Shown: one piece after another, positions 47,831-60,905 of the stretch
How positions within the stretch are numbered: the stretch's first letter is position 1
Layout of the letters: each line of letters starts with the position of its first letter
Source: Paguma larvata
Taxonomy: Eukaryota; Chordata; Mammalia; Carnivora; Viverridae
Reading direction: 5' to 3'
DNA: 64,000 bases
Assembly (NCBI GenBank): GCA_030068075.1
Contig: CM057824.1
Location: 130,500,414-130,564,413, forward strand
Position numbers and translations under genes: made by a program
The notes under the pieces: generated by a model
What the model saw: the letters and a program-made list of their open reading frames with translations, nothing else
Database searches by the model: none
What the model was told of the DNA's origin: nothing

Positions 47831-50800
47831 TTTGTCCTGTAAATTAAGTATAATTTCATTCACTTGTTTCCTAAATCTAGTCAGCTCCAGGCACTTAAAG
47901 AAGAAACTGGCATTTAAAGACTTTCATGAAAGGGCACTGTGTTTAATCTCTCTCTTAATAGGCACTCTGTTACATTTAGATGAATAGTTAATATGAAGTT
48001 TGACAAAATTAAGATTCAAAAATCTCTAGGCAGTTAGTTGATGATTATAGATATGCAGAACACTCACCATGAGTTTAAAAAAAAGACACTCTGGAATAAA
48101 GAGCCAAATATTTCTTATAAATAAAAAAAGAATGACAGAAGGAGTGATCAATTCCTATTGCTACCAAGCCTTTATGAACAGGGAATTGACAAATTTCTAA
48201 AATGCCTTCACTTCTCGTCTTTTAAAACTGGGCTTTGAAAGCATAAACTCCTCATGTCAAAACAATGATAGAATGGTGAAACTTCTAAATCACCTAAGAG
48301 GAGTTCAGGCCAATCCTTATCCTCCATTCTTTCTGCAAGGCGTTGAATAGGGACTTGCTTGACTGTCAGGTAGAGAGCATTTTCAGAAGCCTTTGATACG
48401 CTGAAGGATCCCCAAGGTCTTGGCCAAAGGATATAAAAGAAAGAGAGGTTGCACTGTATTACCTGGTGCAAAACCATTTCCCGAATAAACAATTAAGTGC
48501 TTAATGCCACCACTGATTAATTTTTAATGGAATTCCTGAGCTCTGTGATGACCTGAATGAAAGTGTAGTAACATGTCTTAGAAATCCCACAGACATAGGA
48601 CCTCTGAGAGCTACACAAAGTGAACGACCAGAGGACAACTCCAGGGTCTACAGACACACCATTACAGTGAATAAGATTTGGTACCCAGTGTAATACTGCA
48701 TTTTTGACAGATATAATTCAGTATATGCCATGTTGCTCATAAGATCTGGGTGCACATTTTTAGAAGGTAGATTTTAACGTCACAGAACCTAACAGTCTTT
48801 AAGTTTGCGATCCTGTTTTCCATTTGAAACTCACACGAGTTTTCTACACAGAGGAGAAATATACCTTGCATAATCTTTTAATCTTGGTTGTTTTCATTTC
48901 TGCCATTGATATTTTCATTGTTTTAGCATTTTCTTTTGTTTTCAAATTTTATATTTTAACAAATCTTAACTCTTCTTAAAATAGTCTGAGTCATCATTTA
49001 GATATTTGGCCCTTGGGTTTATTTATATGCTGCTGCTCTTCAAATTTAATTTGTTTTCTAAATGGTAGTCATAACTCATGACATACTTATTTCTTAACAA
49101 AATGTTTTTATTTTTGCATTATTCCTTTTAACCCACATGCTCTTTTCTCCTTCCAGCTAATTCTTTTCATTTTTGCCCTATGATTTGCCATGTGTTTTTG
49201 ATAAAGTTCAATTTCTTTATATTCTTAGTTTTGCTATTAATTTATCCCTTAATCCAAACACATAATAAAAGATTATGGTCTCATATATTTAAATCTGTTC
49301 CACATTTTTTTTTCTTTTGGAGTCTGTGCAATTTAAAAACAAGCTAAGAATTCCTCATTTCCATGAGAAGCAATCATTAAAGAAACATATATAATTATCT
49401 CCATGTTTGATCGTAAACCAAAGAAGCTGAGCTCTTGGTATGCTAGTTGTACACATGAAAAGATAAAAATTATATTGAGAAATACATAAACTCGATTTTT
49501 CAGACTTAATGCCTAAAATGCTCCCTTTGTATAGAATTTAATGCATAAAGAATAACTCTGGTAAACTCAGTTTTGTTATTTAAACTCATTCTTCACATAT
49601 TTTATCACCCTTTATGATGTTCTTTAAACTAGTGACATAAATATACATATATGTATGTATGTTACCCTTAATTTATCAAAGTTATATGCTTTCTTCTATC
49701 ATTTTCAGTATCCTATAAAAATGTGTATCTTATTTACATAATTCTGCATTTTTCAGAAATGTCAAATGCTCATTCATAATCAGCTTCAATCACTGGATTT
49801 TAGGATGAAACACCTCAAGGAACCCCCTGTTTATGTTGGGACTCATCACTCGAAGGTGGGCAAACACTTCAATGGAAAGCATATCAGGTTCAATAACTGG
49901 TATTGTAAGATTTTAGACTTATCTTCAATATAATCTAATAATTCTCAACATGTCTATAACCAAGAGCACCTGGATACAAATATTCAGTGTGGTTGCAAAT
50001 TCCCATGAAAGCCACTAAAACCAATTCTATAAACAAAACACTGACATTGTCTGACAATTATTCCAGGTTGTATTTGGTATACCTTCATTATTGTTTTTCA
50101 GTTTTGTTTCCATATCTAAGTATTTTTTTTCTGAATTAGAGTTGTCACATAGTGAGGCATAAATAGTATTTTTTAAAAAACATCACTGTACGAGACTTTC
50201 TGGTTGGAGTAGGTGACCAAAAAAAATGATTGAAGAAGGTTCTAATGTCGTTGGAAATTATTTCAGGAAGTTGTAAGTACATGTGTATTTGTGCATTTGT
50301 GTGTCTCTAAAATATAAAATTTGGTATAACAGGTCATAATATTTAGAACATTAAAATCAGTTCTTGTAAATAGTTTAATTTTGTAAAGAATAAAGAAATA
50401 AAAGGAAAAGATGATATCAGCTTAATTTTTTAATTGCATATGCAAAACTAAATTTAATTTAAGATTAAATGTTTTTATATTATTCATCACTTGGGATTAC
50501 CTATGTTCTGGTTACACTCCATTCCTTGTGATAAACAAAATTGTACTGAACACTGAATGTTGGAGTAATTGCTTACCAGACAAAACAATTGAAAAGGAAT
50601 GTAATCTATTACGTGGAGAGATGAATTAGCTGTTCCCGACAAACCATTTCATGCAGGTATACTGAGAGCATAATAAAACCCACAGAAGAAATTAAAAAGA
50701 GAAAAAAACTCTATTTAGTTTCTACGTGATGACTTTAAAACGTCACCGATAGCTTTCGGCTGAGGCTTTTGGTACAGCCCCCGCCCCCACCTTCTACCCA

Positions 50801-52367
50801 CACAGAAAAGGTGTCTAAACTTTTCCAGGGTGGAGAAAAAAAAAAAAAAAGGATCACTTGGAAAGCAGACTTTTCATTGTTTAGGCTTAAGTCGTTCTAG
50901 GATCTTCATTCTGAAAGTAAACACAGAAGCTCAAGTCCTCATGGACTGCAGTGGCTCATAGGATCAGCAGTCACTAAACAATCATGGCTGCTCTACTGCC
51001 TTGCTGTCCGTGGCAACCACCTGTTCTGTCTGAGTGATGGAAAGTGAAGGAGCAGGAAGGGGCGGTTTCCCAGCACAACCTGTGTGGAGGGAATTGGATA
51101 TACAGCTCCCTTCACAGTAATCAAATGCCTTGTCTCTATCTAAATCAGTATGGAGCAAATACACCACCCCGATGTCACGAAGACAGAGAAACACCTCTTC
51201 TCTAGGGGTTTGCTATACATTTTGTTAAATTGCAAAGAATACACCAATATAATTTTTCAACAGGATTTTAAAAATAAAAGTATTAGCAAATTAATTTTCA
51301 AATTTTGGTGACACTTCATTACTGCTTGTATATATGTAGCTCATAGTATTTTGAAACTTTTTCTTTTTAAATATATACGATGGTTAATGTAAGAGGAAGC
51401 TACCATATTTTAAAAACTAAGGATATACTTTTTCTTCCTGCTTTCTCGTATCTGAGTTATAGTGAAGAAATATGATTTTTTTTCAGTAAATTGCACTCAC
51501 CATCCATGATTTCTGTATTTATTGCATACCCACTATGTGCCCAGGATTTTTTTCCTAGCTAATATTTAAGAAGATGACAATGTTTTTCATTTCGACTATA
51601 TTTTCAACACTTGCGGTGCTGTGGTACATATTTATTCATCAAGTATTTAAATTAAACTAAGACATATGCTGCCAACAGAAACTAGTAATCCTCTTTATCA
51701 TTTCTGTGACATGTTTTTGAACGTTCACTTAATATTTTTATGGATGTGGTCTTAAATCCTAAACAAGTTATCAGGAAATGCTTACACACTCAGACCAGAT
51801 ATCCTGGGAAAGGTGCTTTGAGCCATGAAGGGAAATACTTAAATGCCAAACTGGCTGTGTGGTACCTCGAGCTGAAGTGAAAACAGAACTAAGATCAAAT
51901 ATGTCTTGGCACTTCCTGAGCTGCAAATCCTCAGTTACGGCTCTTCTTTCCTCTTCAAGAGGGGTAGAGCCCAAAATATACAGTACAACTTGAAACACTT
52001 TGATGAGCTTCTGGTTTTGTTTGTTTGTTTGTTATTTCTTCAGTAAAAAGCTCATGTAATGAGACAAACTCCTGGAATTCAGGCAATACTGAGGCATCTA
52101 ACTCATGGAGGGACTTGAGGGGCTGGGACAGGGGAGGGTGGAGCATGATAAGTAGCCTGTAGTCACATGGGCTAAATAGAAGCTCAGGATTTAAGTTCAT
52201 ACAGAATATATGTTGCAAACTACAAGTGGATTTACTATCTCTAATAACTTACAAAGATGTCTACTTCCTATTGACTAACTACCGAGGGAAAACATAAATA
52301 CATGAGAGATTTTGCGGGGAGAGGGACATGTAATACACACTCTGCCTGATTTGTAAAATTGTCTTTG
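47831..52367. other. Long SINE-free, largely unassigned stretch
   Basis: No gene is supported in 4.5 kb. Single-repeat items: an A-run at 50836-50852, a (TTTG)n run at 52012-52033, and a weak L2/MIR end near 51508-51545 (TATTTATTGCATACCCACTATGTGCC). 50730-50830 is a small GC-rich patch. Confidence 0.45.
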
Positions 52368-52390
52368 CCTCTATCTATCTACCACCTATC

Positions 52391-52432
<42 letters not shown>

Positions 52433-52463
52433 ATCATCTATCCATCTATCTATCATCTACCTA
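52368..52463. repeat. (TCTA)n/(CT)n compound microsatellite
   Basis: CTAT units flank an inner CT run of about 12 units. Confidence 0.93.
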
Positions 52464-52647
52464 TTTTGCTAAAAGTTCAATCAGTATGCTAGAGGAAAAC
52501 TTATGAAGGTGAAAATTTGTTTCCAATATGATTAGAGAATTCATTTGGAGAACAGTATAAAGTTATCTCATATAGAAATAGACTATGCTAAGTATATCAT
52601 ATAAATTATCCATTACATTCTGACAGAATTCTAATAAGAGACATTTT

Positions 52648-52740
52648 TAGAATTTTACAAACATAGAAACTGAGAATAAGAAGGTCTAAGAAATAGAATC
52701 AAGATCACGTGGTTAATAGTGAGTAGTGCCACTATATAAG
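52648..52740 (-). mobile_element. MIR SINE fragment
   Basis: ATTTTACAAACATAGAAACTG, then AGAAATAGAATCAAGATCACG and GTGGTTAATAGTGAG match the reversed MIR core. Confidence 0.6.
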
Positions 52741-52946
52741 ATGCTTGCATTTGGTCGACAAATACCATCCCACCTTCCATTGGCCTAATAAAACTTCAAA
52801 ACACCAGTGTATTGTCAAATCTTATTAGCAAAAAAAGGCTAATTTCTTGAAAATATACATGTTAATATCACCCAAATGAATGATTCTTAGAGGAACATAC
52901 ACATTTTTAAATACACTGGCCATATTGAGACTGAGTGCACACATTT

Positions 52947-53161
52947 AAAAATATTTTTTTAATATTTATTTTTGAAAGAGAGAGAGAGACAGAGTGCAAG
53001 TGGGGAAGGGGCAGAGAGAGAAGGAGACACAGAATCCAAAACAAGCTTCAGGTTCTGAGCTGTCAGCACGGAGCCCAACACAGGGCTCGAACTCACCAAC
53101 TGTGAGATCATGACCTGAGCTTAAGTTGGACGCTTAACCGACGGAGCCACCCAGGCGTCCA
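52947..53161 (-). mobile_element. Full-length SINE with 14-bp target-site duplication
   Basis: TTTTTTTAATATTTATTTTTG, GGGGAAGGGGCAGAGAG, CTGAGCTGTCAGCACGGAGC, GTGAGATCATGACCTGAGC and CGACGGAGCCACCCAGGCG are in order. GAGTGCACACATTT (52933-52946) and GAGTGTACACATTT (53162-53175) differ at one base, a CpG-independent C/T change. Confidence 0.95.
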
Positions 53162-53396
53162 GAGTGTACACATTTTTTTAAATAAAGCATTGTTCCTTCC
53201 AGATGCACAAATATTTGCCCACAATAAAATGTCACGTGCCATCAAGTAACATCGCCACCCCTAAAAATCTCCTTTTCCTGCCAATAATGCCCTAGTTAGT
53301 TTCAAAATGTGACTGTCTGAGAAATGAAAATAATTCCCTACATTGTAAATATACAAATTTAGTTTACTATTCAGTGCAATAGCTGATATCTATCAC

Positions 53397-53423
53397 TTTT
53401 CTTTTTCTTTCTTTCTTTCTTTT

Positions 53424-53454
<31 letters not shown>

Positions 53455-53681
53455 CTCTCTCTTTCTTTTTCTTTCTTTCTCTCTCTCTCTCCCTTCCTTC
53501 CTTCCTCCCTCCGTCCCTCCTTCCCTCCCTCCCTCCCTTCTCTTTCTTTCTTTCTTTTCTTCCTTCCTTCCTTCCTTCCTTCCTTCCTTCCTTTGTTCCT
53601 TCCTTCCTTCCTTCCTTCCTCCCTCCCTTCTCTTTCTTTCTTTCTTTCTTTCTTCCTTTCTTTCTTCCTTTCTTTCTTTCT
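53397..53681. repeat. 285-bp polypyrimidine tract (TTTC/CTTC/CCCT)
   Basis: Nearly pure pyrimidine on the + strand, with blocks of TTTC, CT, TTCC, CCCT, TTCC again and TTTC. It ends exactly where a minus-strand SINE begins, so it grew from that SINE's A-rich tail. Confidence 0.95.
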
Positions 53682-53870
53682 TATATTTATTTTGAGAGAG
53701 GGAGAGTAAGCAGGGGAGGGGCAGATAGAGAGGGAGACACAGAGTTCAAGCAGGCTCCAGGTTCCCAGCTGTCAGCACAGAGACTGATGTGGGGCTCAAA
53801 CTCACAAACCAACAGATCAGAATCTGAGCCAAGGTTGGATGCTTAACCAACTGAACCACCCAGGAACCCC
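53682..53870 (-). mobile_element. SINE carrying the expanded tail
   Basis: TTATATTTATTTTGAGAGAG, GCAGGGGAGGGGCAGATAG, CCAGCTGTCAGCACAGAGAC, GGGGCTCAAACTCACAAACC and CAACTGAACCACCCAGG mark a complete body. No matching duplication survives outside the pyrimidine tract. Confidence 0.93.
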
Positions 53871-55877
53871 TAAGTTTTTAAATCATTCACAAAATTATTT
53901 TTAAATAAGAACTTAACAGCATGAATGAACACTTCTTTAGGAATTCGGAAGAATGATTTCCAAAAGGGATTCTGAGAGTCTCATGTCTGAATTAGTTCTA
54001 AATATGCCAGAGTTTTTTTTTTCCTCCCCTGCTATGACACACACTACTTATCTGTTCTGACAGAATATGCCTAAATCCAAAAACGACAACAAAACCAAAG
54101 CGCATTAAACATTCATGGCAAATAGAATATTATTTTCATATGATGTGGCACCAGAATTATTTTAAAAACATGAAATCGATATGCATTTTTGAGAACGGGT
54201 AAAAGGCAATTTAGAAATTCTTTTTATTGTTCAAGGGCTGAGGCTCCCGAGAGCTGTACTGTAGACAGAAAGCATCAACCCAAACACAGGCTTTCTCTGT
54301 CTTTTGCCTTGTGTGCTTGTTTCAAAGAGACCTAGTATTGCTAAATTATGAGTATGGTAAAATGTCGCGATTTCTGTTTTGTTATTGCCCAAGGCCCGGA
54401 TACAAATGAATCGCCTTAGTGCGAGGTAGTGTTTTTTAAATATATTCGATTTAGGGAAAAAAATAAATTCTGGGTGGTGAGGAGGCAGAAATGGAAAAGA
54501 GGCTTAGAGAAGGGTTTTATCACTTCTAACACAGTAAAGCGAAAATGATAGACTGTGAATACTGCGAACCAACATGTTCTTACAACAGGGCAGGGAGATA
54601 GACCCTATGTCTCAACCTATGTACGGAAATTCAAACCCTGAAGGAGTCTACATTACCCTCGTCTCTCTGTCTCTCACCCTAGATTCCATGTGGTTTAGAA
54701 AGTATTCATGCCTTGGTATTTTACTAGAAACATTCCAAGTAATTACATTCAAAGTAATTTTTTTAAATGATACTGTTAAAGAGAATGAAAATGTATAGTG
54801 AGTTTCTTTTTTATAAACCTCAATAAGTCAAGCTATTTGTTGCTTTTTTTCCATTCTTAGATGTGTTGGGCTGAGTCTGAATATTAAATCTACCGCTTAT
54901 AAATAGGGTAACAGATGATGTCACTTTAGCTCTTGAGATAGGTAGGTAACGTGGGCTCCCTCTGGTGTCTGCCTAGTCCCTTTTGCAGTAAGTAGCTAGA
55001 AGAGACAGAAGAAAAGATCGAAGTTTTAAACTGTCAACTTCTATAATAAAAACTCTGATAAAAACAGCAAGAATAACATACATTTTTGTAAAACTTTCCA
55101 TAAGAAGCGAGTGTGACTTTTAAATTAATTTTAAACAGGGAACCAGGCATTCTTATGATAGACATTTATTTTCCAGAGACTGTTGTTTACTGAAAATGAA
55201 AACATAAGACAAATGCAATTTAGGAATGTCTAGAAATTTTGCTATTTAAGTCTCTAAACTGTAGAAACAAGTTGTTCACTGTTAAAAGAGTCAGTGTTTA
55301 AATTTGGATTTAATAAGTTAGCTCATCAGTATCACCTATATTAAATCAAAACAATTTATACAAATAAACCCGATATTTGTGTCCAAAAAAGCTTTTATTG
55401 AAGAATAGAGATAATTTCAGGAAATGTCAGAAAAAAAAATCACAAGTTTTATAAACTTTATAAAAGACTGTTATGTAATTTAAGAAAGGTAACAAAGAGA
55501 AGAGGTGACAGGTTATAATTATATGGAAGACACGCCATGTCCTGATATTTTACCTTGTTTATTTCATTAAATTCTGGTATGAATGAGTACAATTAAATCT
55601 ACTTGACTTTGATTTATCAGTTGCACAGTGCTAGATCTCTTTGTGCTCCATATGTATGTGTATAATTAGAAATATATAGCATATAAATTATATCTATTTA
55701 TGTGATCATATACTATATATTAGTATAAATTATGCAGCTTTATATAGATTACTAATGTCAGTATTTGTATGTATCTTTAGCATTTATATATATACATATA
55801 TGTATGTATATATGTATGTATAGCCATTGATGTTTTCTCATATGTGATTATGAATTAGGTTCCTGGATACAACTTTA
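53871..55877. other. AT-rich stretch, nothing called
   Basis: No gene or repeat body. A GTAT/ATAT low-complexity run lies at 55784-55822. A CTCF-like word sits near 54956. Confidence 0.5.
54954..54972 (-). promoter_or_regulatory. Weak candidate CTCF-like motif
   Basis: GGCTCCCTCTGGTGTCTGCC resembles the reversed CTCF core (CCACYAGRKGGCR). A single short word like this is expected by chance every few tens of kilobases, and occupancy cannot be judged from sequence. Confidence 0.2.
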
Positions 55878-56661
55878 ACATGTTTGTGTGGGGTGGGGGC
55901 ACTTCCCACACAACGCCAAGCAGTTCTCAGAAATCAGCATGGTGTCCAAGAATTCAAGACAATTCTGAAACTATCGACGGAAGAGACTATCAGTTTCCAC
56001 AGGCTGAGGGTTCATTCCTAGAAGACTGCTCTTGCTCCGCAACTTCAGATGTCAGTTACAAGCCCAGGTTGTTGCCTGCACTTCGGACTGAGCAGCTATA
56101 CTTTGGAGGTCCCCGCAACCTCCTCCTTAGGTTCAGTTAACTCGCTAGAGAGGCTCACAGAACTCAGAGAAACATTACTTACTAGATTACCAGTGCATTA
56201 AAACATATATGATTCAGGGACAGCCAGATGAGAGAAGCATAGGGCAAGGTACAGGGAAAGGTCATAGAACTTCCATGTCCTCTGCAGGGCACCACTCTTT
56301 TTCACGAGTGCATTGTGTTCATCACCCTGGAACCTCTCTGAACCCTGTCCTCTTAGGTTTTTATGGTGGCTTCATAACATTGGCATGATTGATCAAATCA
56401 TTACCCACTGGTTATTGATTCAAACTCCAAGTCTTCTCTCCTCCCCAGAGTTGGGGCTTGGGGTTGGGACTAAAAGTTCAAGCCCTCCAATCACATGATT
56501 GGTTCTTCTAGCAACCACCCCATTTTAGGCAGATTTTAAAAGTCACCTCATTAACATAACAAGAGACACCTTGGCCAGTCTCGACACTTAGCAAATTCCA
56601 AGGGTTTTGAGAACTCTGTGCCAGAAACAAAACAAGGACAAAGACCAAATATTTATTTCTT
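55878..56661 (-). mobile_element. Ancient endogenous-retrovirus LTR, main part
   Basis: On the + strand: GAGGCTCACAGAACTCAGAG, GGGCAAGGTACAGGGAAAGG, TTTTTATGGTGGCTTCATAAC, GGCATGATTGATCAAATCAT, CCAATCACATGATTGGTTC, CACCTCATTAACATAAC and GACAAAGACCAAATATTTAT. This is the reverse of a well-known placental LTR, with U3 at high coordinates and R/U5 at low coordinates. I recognise the element but not its name with certainty. It has no coding content. The frames at 55880-56140 and 56313-56498 are incidental. Confidence 0.72.
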
Positions 56662-56874
56662 TAAAAAAAAGTTTTAAATGTATTTATTTTGAGAGAGAGA
56701 GCACACATGCACACATGCAAGCAGTGGAGGGGCAGAGAGAGAGGGAGAGAGAGAATCTCAAGCAGGTTCCACACTGTCAAGTCTGATGTGGGGCTCCAAC
56801 TCACGAACCCTGAGATCATGAGCCAAAATCAAGAATCATCCAGAAGCTTAACTGACTGAGCCATCCAGGCGCCC
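56662..56874 (-). mobile_element. SINE inserted in the LTR, 13-bp target-site duplication
   Basis: A T-rich tail, TAAATGTATTTATTTTGAG, GGAGGGGCAGAGAGAGAGG, ACTCACGAACCCTGAGATCA and GACTGAGCCATCCAGGCGCC are visible. ATATTTATTTCTT (56649-56661) and ATATATATTTCTT (56875-56887) are the duplication, one mismatch. Confidence 0.94.
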
Positions 56875-56912
56875 ATATATATTTCTTATTATTTATAATA
56901 ATATCACTGATA
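56875..56912 (-). mobile_element. LTR remainder beyond the SINE
   Basis: TATATATTTCTTATTATTTA resumes the LTR text interrupted at 56661. Confidence 0.6.
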
Positions 56913-59831
56913 ATCATGTATGTAATGCTATTTCAAAAGTAAATAATTACAACTGGATAAAATATGCAGGAAATGAAATATAATTTTCTAAAAATAAATA
57001 TAATTCTAGAATTAAATATAAGAATCAAGCCATCATGAGCTTACAAAATAATTCAGATCCAATGCAGAAAGTTAATGGAAGATAAAAATTTAAACACACA
57101 TGCACATACATACAGGAAAATAATGATTGAATGATGACAGTCAAGAATTTAGATAAGCTATGTCATTGGTATTGCTGCCTTAGCATCCATTTTATGTGAC
57201 CAAGCAGCTTCCTGGAACTCTAAACTGAGGCTAGTCCCATCAGAGAGCATCTGTCCTAGACAGCAGCCTGAAGTCACAAGGAATGGTAATTTCCTGATGT
57301 GATTCCCCAGTAGCCCTTTAATCAACAGTCTCTGCCTCTCTGTGACTTCCCCTTAGGTGCCTCTCAGGTAAGCCTTTTGTGTAAAACTCTGATCTTGTGG
57401 TTTGAATTGACCAATCTGGTTTTAGCCTGGAAACTCTCCATCCCAGAGAGCACTCCATCCAGGGACCTTAATGAAGGCATGTGCTCCATATATATTCGTA
57501 AGTACATGCTTTCTACTAATACTTCATGCTTACATCTCATATTGTTGGATAACTTACATGATTGCCATGTTGCTTCTTTCCGAAAGAAGGGTCGAACATA
57601 TGCAAAAATTGTTTGACATAATAGAAATAATCCACAAGTCTTCCAATCAAGGTTAGAGAAAGTTCGAAATTAAAAAACAAACAAGCAAACAAACAAACAG
57701 AAAACAACAACAGAAAATCCCAGGATCTGGGCTTTTATCAGTCTTCATCAAATACATCTGACTTTGCAAAACAATGACATTATAATAATTTATTGTTGCC
57801 TTTGAGAAACCCTGGGGTGGGGAGGTGGGGCAAGAGAAATGTCCTTTCTTTCTTTGAGAATCTAGTGTATTATCTATGAAAAGAAATGCAAGTTTTCCTC
57901 TATAAGATATGTTTGCTTCTTAGGGCAACTAGTGAGAAAATCCTCTCCAGCTCTCTCTGGTGGGAAGAATGGAGTTGAGTGTCTGCTTTGGTCCTCCCTT
58001 TTCCTATGGCTCCAGCCATCACCTCTCAAGGACAGCAGCATGTATGAACAAAGATGAACTCTTTTTAGCATCATGTGGAAGTCTGAGGTGCTCCCATCGA
58101 CAGATCATGGTGAGAGATGGAAAAGAAGAGCTTTGGAAAGAGGGAGAACCTAGTTGATGATCAATCTGTTGGAAAGCCTAATTCTAAAAGCTTTTTCCTT
58201 CTATGGTTAAAGGAACTACTCGGTTAGAAGGTCCTGCAAACTCAAATCTCTAATTTCCACACTTTCTTTCACTCATTTGCAATCTCCCTGACACGCAGTA
58301 AACAACTTTGTGTACCTGGACTCACGTTTTGCATGTTTTTAAGCTAGAGAAGTTGTATAGGCCATTAGGTTCTCAGGGAAGGAAAGGAGAGGAAAGGTAA
58401 CTTATTCACCTTTCATGGACCACAGAGAAGATAAATTCTTTCTGCTTTCACCCTACATTACCATGAGGAATCACCAGCGACCATGACAGCAAAGGAAGGA
58501 CAAGGGGAGAAGATATCACCTTAACAATGCTTCTGCTGTGCCCAGGTGTGGGAGATGGGCATGCAAATACAGAAATAGGCTTCCCTGACAATTAGTAAGA
58601 AACTCCCATTTGGGCAGAAAGCCAAGGGCCTGATGGTTCTCCGTCTAGATATTAGCAGAAATTGGCAGTTCTTTGTCACTGGTCTGAAAAAAACACAAAC
58701 ACATAAATTATGAATTTAAACACATAATTTATTTAGCTGTATTACTTTTGGTAGTTTTGTCATTATAATATTGCCTTGAATTTCTAATTTAAATGTTTGC
58801 GTTTTGTAATTCTACTAAGCCCAAAACACCACTTTTTATCAGACATAAACACATTTCAAGGTAGAAGTAAGAATTTTCATATAAACTCTGTCATGGTGTT
58901 TTTGCTAAGTTCAAGAAAAGAAAAAGTGAAAAAAAAAGTAAAATAATGTGTGTTAAATTCAACAAATCTTCAGGTATTGATCAAGCAATGGCATGTCCAT
59001 ATAAGGAAGGCAGGTATAACTTCCACATATGGATTTCATAGGGGCAAAAATACTGGCATCACCAATTATTCTAATTATTTTTATTTCAAAAGGGCATGAG
59101 AAAAGGTGCAGCAAGTTGTATAAGGCAAATGGATGGAGAACCAGAGTGCATTTTTATTTCTAAGTAGATAATCCATATTCTCCATGCGTTCTAAAAAGTC
59201 ATAGTTATGTATGATCCCAAAGTATAAAATCACATTCAATTGCTTGTTCCAAAGTGTTACCTATAATTCAGCAATCAGCCAGGTTTTGAGGACTTTTAAC
59301 ACAAATAGCAAACAGCACACAGTGAATAGCTTTTAGTGTGTATGATTAACAAGATTTTTAAACAATATTACTTCATTTGTATCATTTTTATGGGGAAAAA
59401 AAGGACCTAGTGTCTATGGAAATATTGAATAGATCAAAGTACTCTGCCCTGAATCCATTACCCAAAGACAGAAGTGTTGAAATGCAGTTGTTAATGTATC
59501 CAATGCTACTATATTGTGATAATTCATATATCAGATAGTGGGTCTGGAGAACCAAACCAATTATGAGCCTTGGATGAGCAATCGAAATCCCACTGGGAAG
59601 AACGCAGGATATAAATCGCTTCAAATAAATGTTCGAAATAGCAGAGAAGAAAAGACAGGTACATGGAAGTCACAACAAAATACCAGATTTTCCGACAAAT
59701 ACTTGAATGGTATCCAGCGATCAATAATACCATCACATTGTTTTGCACACTTAAGCAGTGGTGTAGCAGTATTTATTTGACTTGTTTTTCCGACTAAATA
59801 TAAATATGAACAGACATACAGTTTATTTTCA
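56913..59831. other. Unassigned stretch
   Basis: No gene or repeat body is supported in 2.9 kb. (AAAC)n lies at 57671-57713. GC is slightly raised around 57140-57480 and 57900-58160. Frames of 60-80 codons on both strands show no domain. Confidence 0.45.
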
Positions 59832-60051
59832 TTTTTATTTGAATGTTTAGTTATTTTTGAGAGAGAAAGAGAGACACACACAGAGCGCCAGTGAGGGAGG
59901 GTCAGAGAGAGAGGGAGAGACAGAATCTGAAGCAGGCTCCAGGCTCCGGGAGGTCAGCACGTAGCCCAGTTCGTGGATTGAACTCACAAATGGTGAGATC
60001 AGACCTGAGCCAAAGTTGAACACTTAACCGACGGAGCCACCCAGGTGCCTC
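59832..60051 (-). mobile_element. SINE, complete body
   Basis: TTATTTGAATGTTTAGTTATT, a GA tract with a small CA run, AATCTGAAGCAGGCTCCAGG, GGGAGGTCAGCACGTAGCCC and CGACGGAGCCACCCAGGTGC are visible. No clear duplication is found. The poly-T end is degraded, so this is one of the older copies. Confidence 0.92.
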
Positions 60052-60171
60052 AATAAAGTGTATATTTAAGAGAAATATATAAAATATCATTTTAGGCACA
60101 GAGCTTTCTGTTTGTGCCTGTGATGTTTATTTTGTTTTATTTTTAATAAGGGCTATTTTAAGGACTATGTG

Positions 60172-60172
<1 letters not shown>

Positions 60173-60222
<50 letters not shown>
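60173..60222. repeat. (ATT)n microsatellite
   Basis: About sixteen uninterrupted ATT units. Confidence 0.97.
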
Positions 60223-60757
60223 GGTTTAGGAGAGGAAAGCATTGTAAAAAAGGCACCACTCAAGGTATGCATAACTCTGACCATGCAACATCATAGTTCT
60301 AGTCTTCAGTTTTAAGCTTAAGCGCTTGGGTGAGTTCTGCTGGAAGGTCTGGGGGCTACAGAATCCTATAATCCTCGGGCATGTTCTTTAGGAACTCTCG
60401 GTGGCCACATAGTTTAAGAGGACAGCATATGGCATATGAATTGCCTAGAGCTGCATCTGCTTTGCTGGTACCCACGCCAGCCTTTTCGGACAACACACCA
60501 AAAGAATATGGCATGTGAAGCATGCTCTTTCCCTCCTCCATTCACACTTCCTCCATTTTAGAGTTCACTGCTCTGTTATCGTCTGTTACAGACTGAAAGT
60601 ACACTCAGGAGACACATGGCATTTTCCTGTAGGACAGAATGACCCCGAGTATAGCACATTCTTTGCTACGCTGGAATCTTTCCCAATAATTCCCAGAGAC
60701 AAAAGAATTTCACGGCATAAAGGCCTATTTTGCTAATAGTAAAGTGATCTCTGAAGA
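60223..60757. other. Unassigned GC-moderate stretch
   Basis: No gene is supported. A 61-codon minus frame (60356-60541) and a 73-codon + frame (60515-60736) show no domain I recognise. Confidence 0.4.
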
Positions 60758-60905
60758 TTATTATTCAACACTTAGTGGAAATCCAACTGTGTGCCAGGTG
60801 GTGTTGGAACACAAAGTTAGTCACATTCCCCACCCAGTGGGCATAATTACAGTCCAAATTAGACAGGTAAATCAAACCAACACAAACCCTGACAGCTTCC
60901 CCCAA
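60758..60905 (-). mobile_element. L2 LINE 3' end
   Basis: TTATTCAACACTTAGTGGAA, CCAACTGTGTGCCAGGTGG, GTTGGAACACAAAGTTAG and ATTAGACAGGTAAATC follow the reversed L2 3' terminus. Confidence 0.6.

Noticed and set aside
59538..59780. 80-codon + frame with hydrophilic sequence
   Set aside because: No domain recognised, overlapping antisense frames of the same length exist, and no splice or start context supports it.
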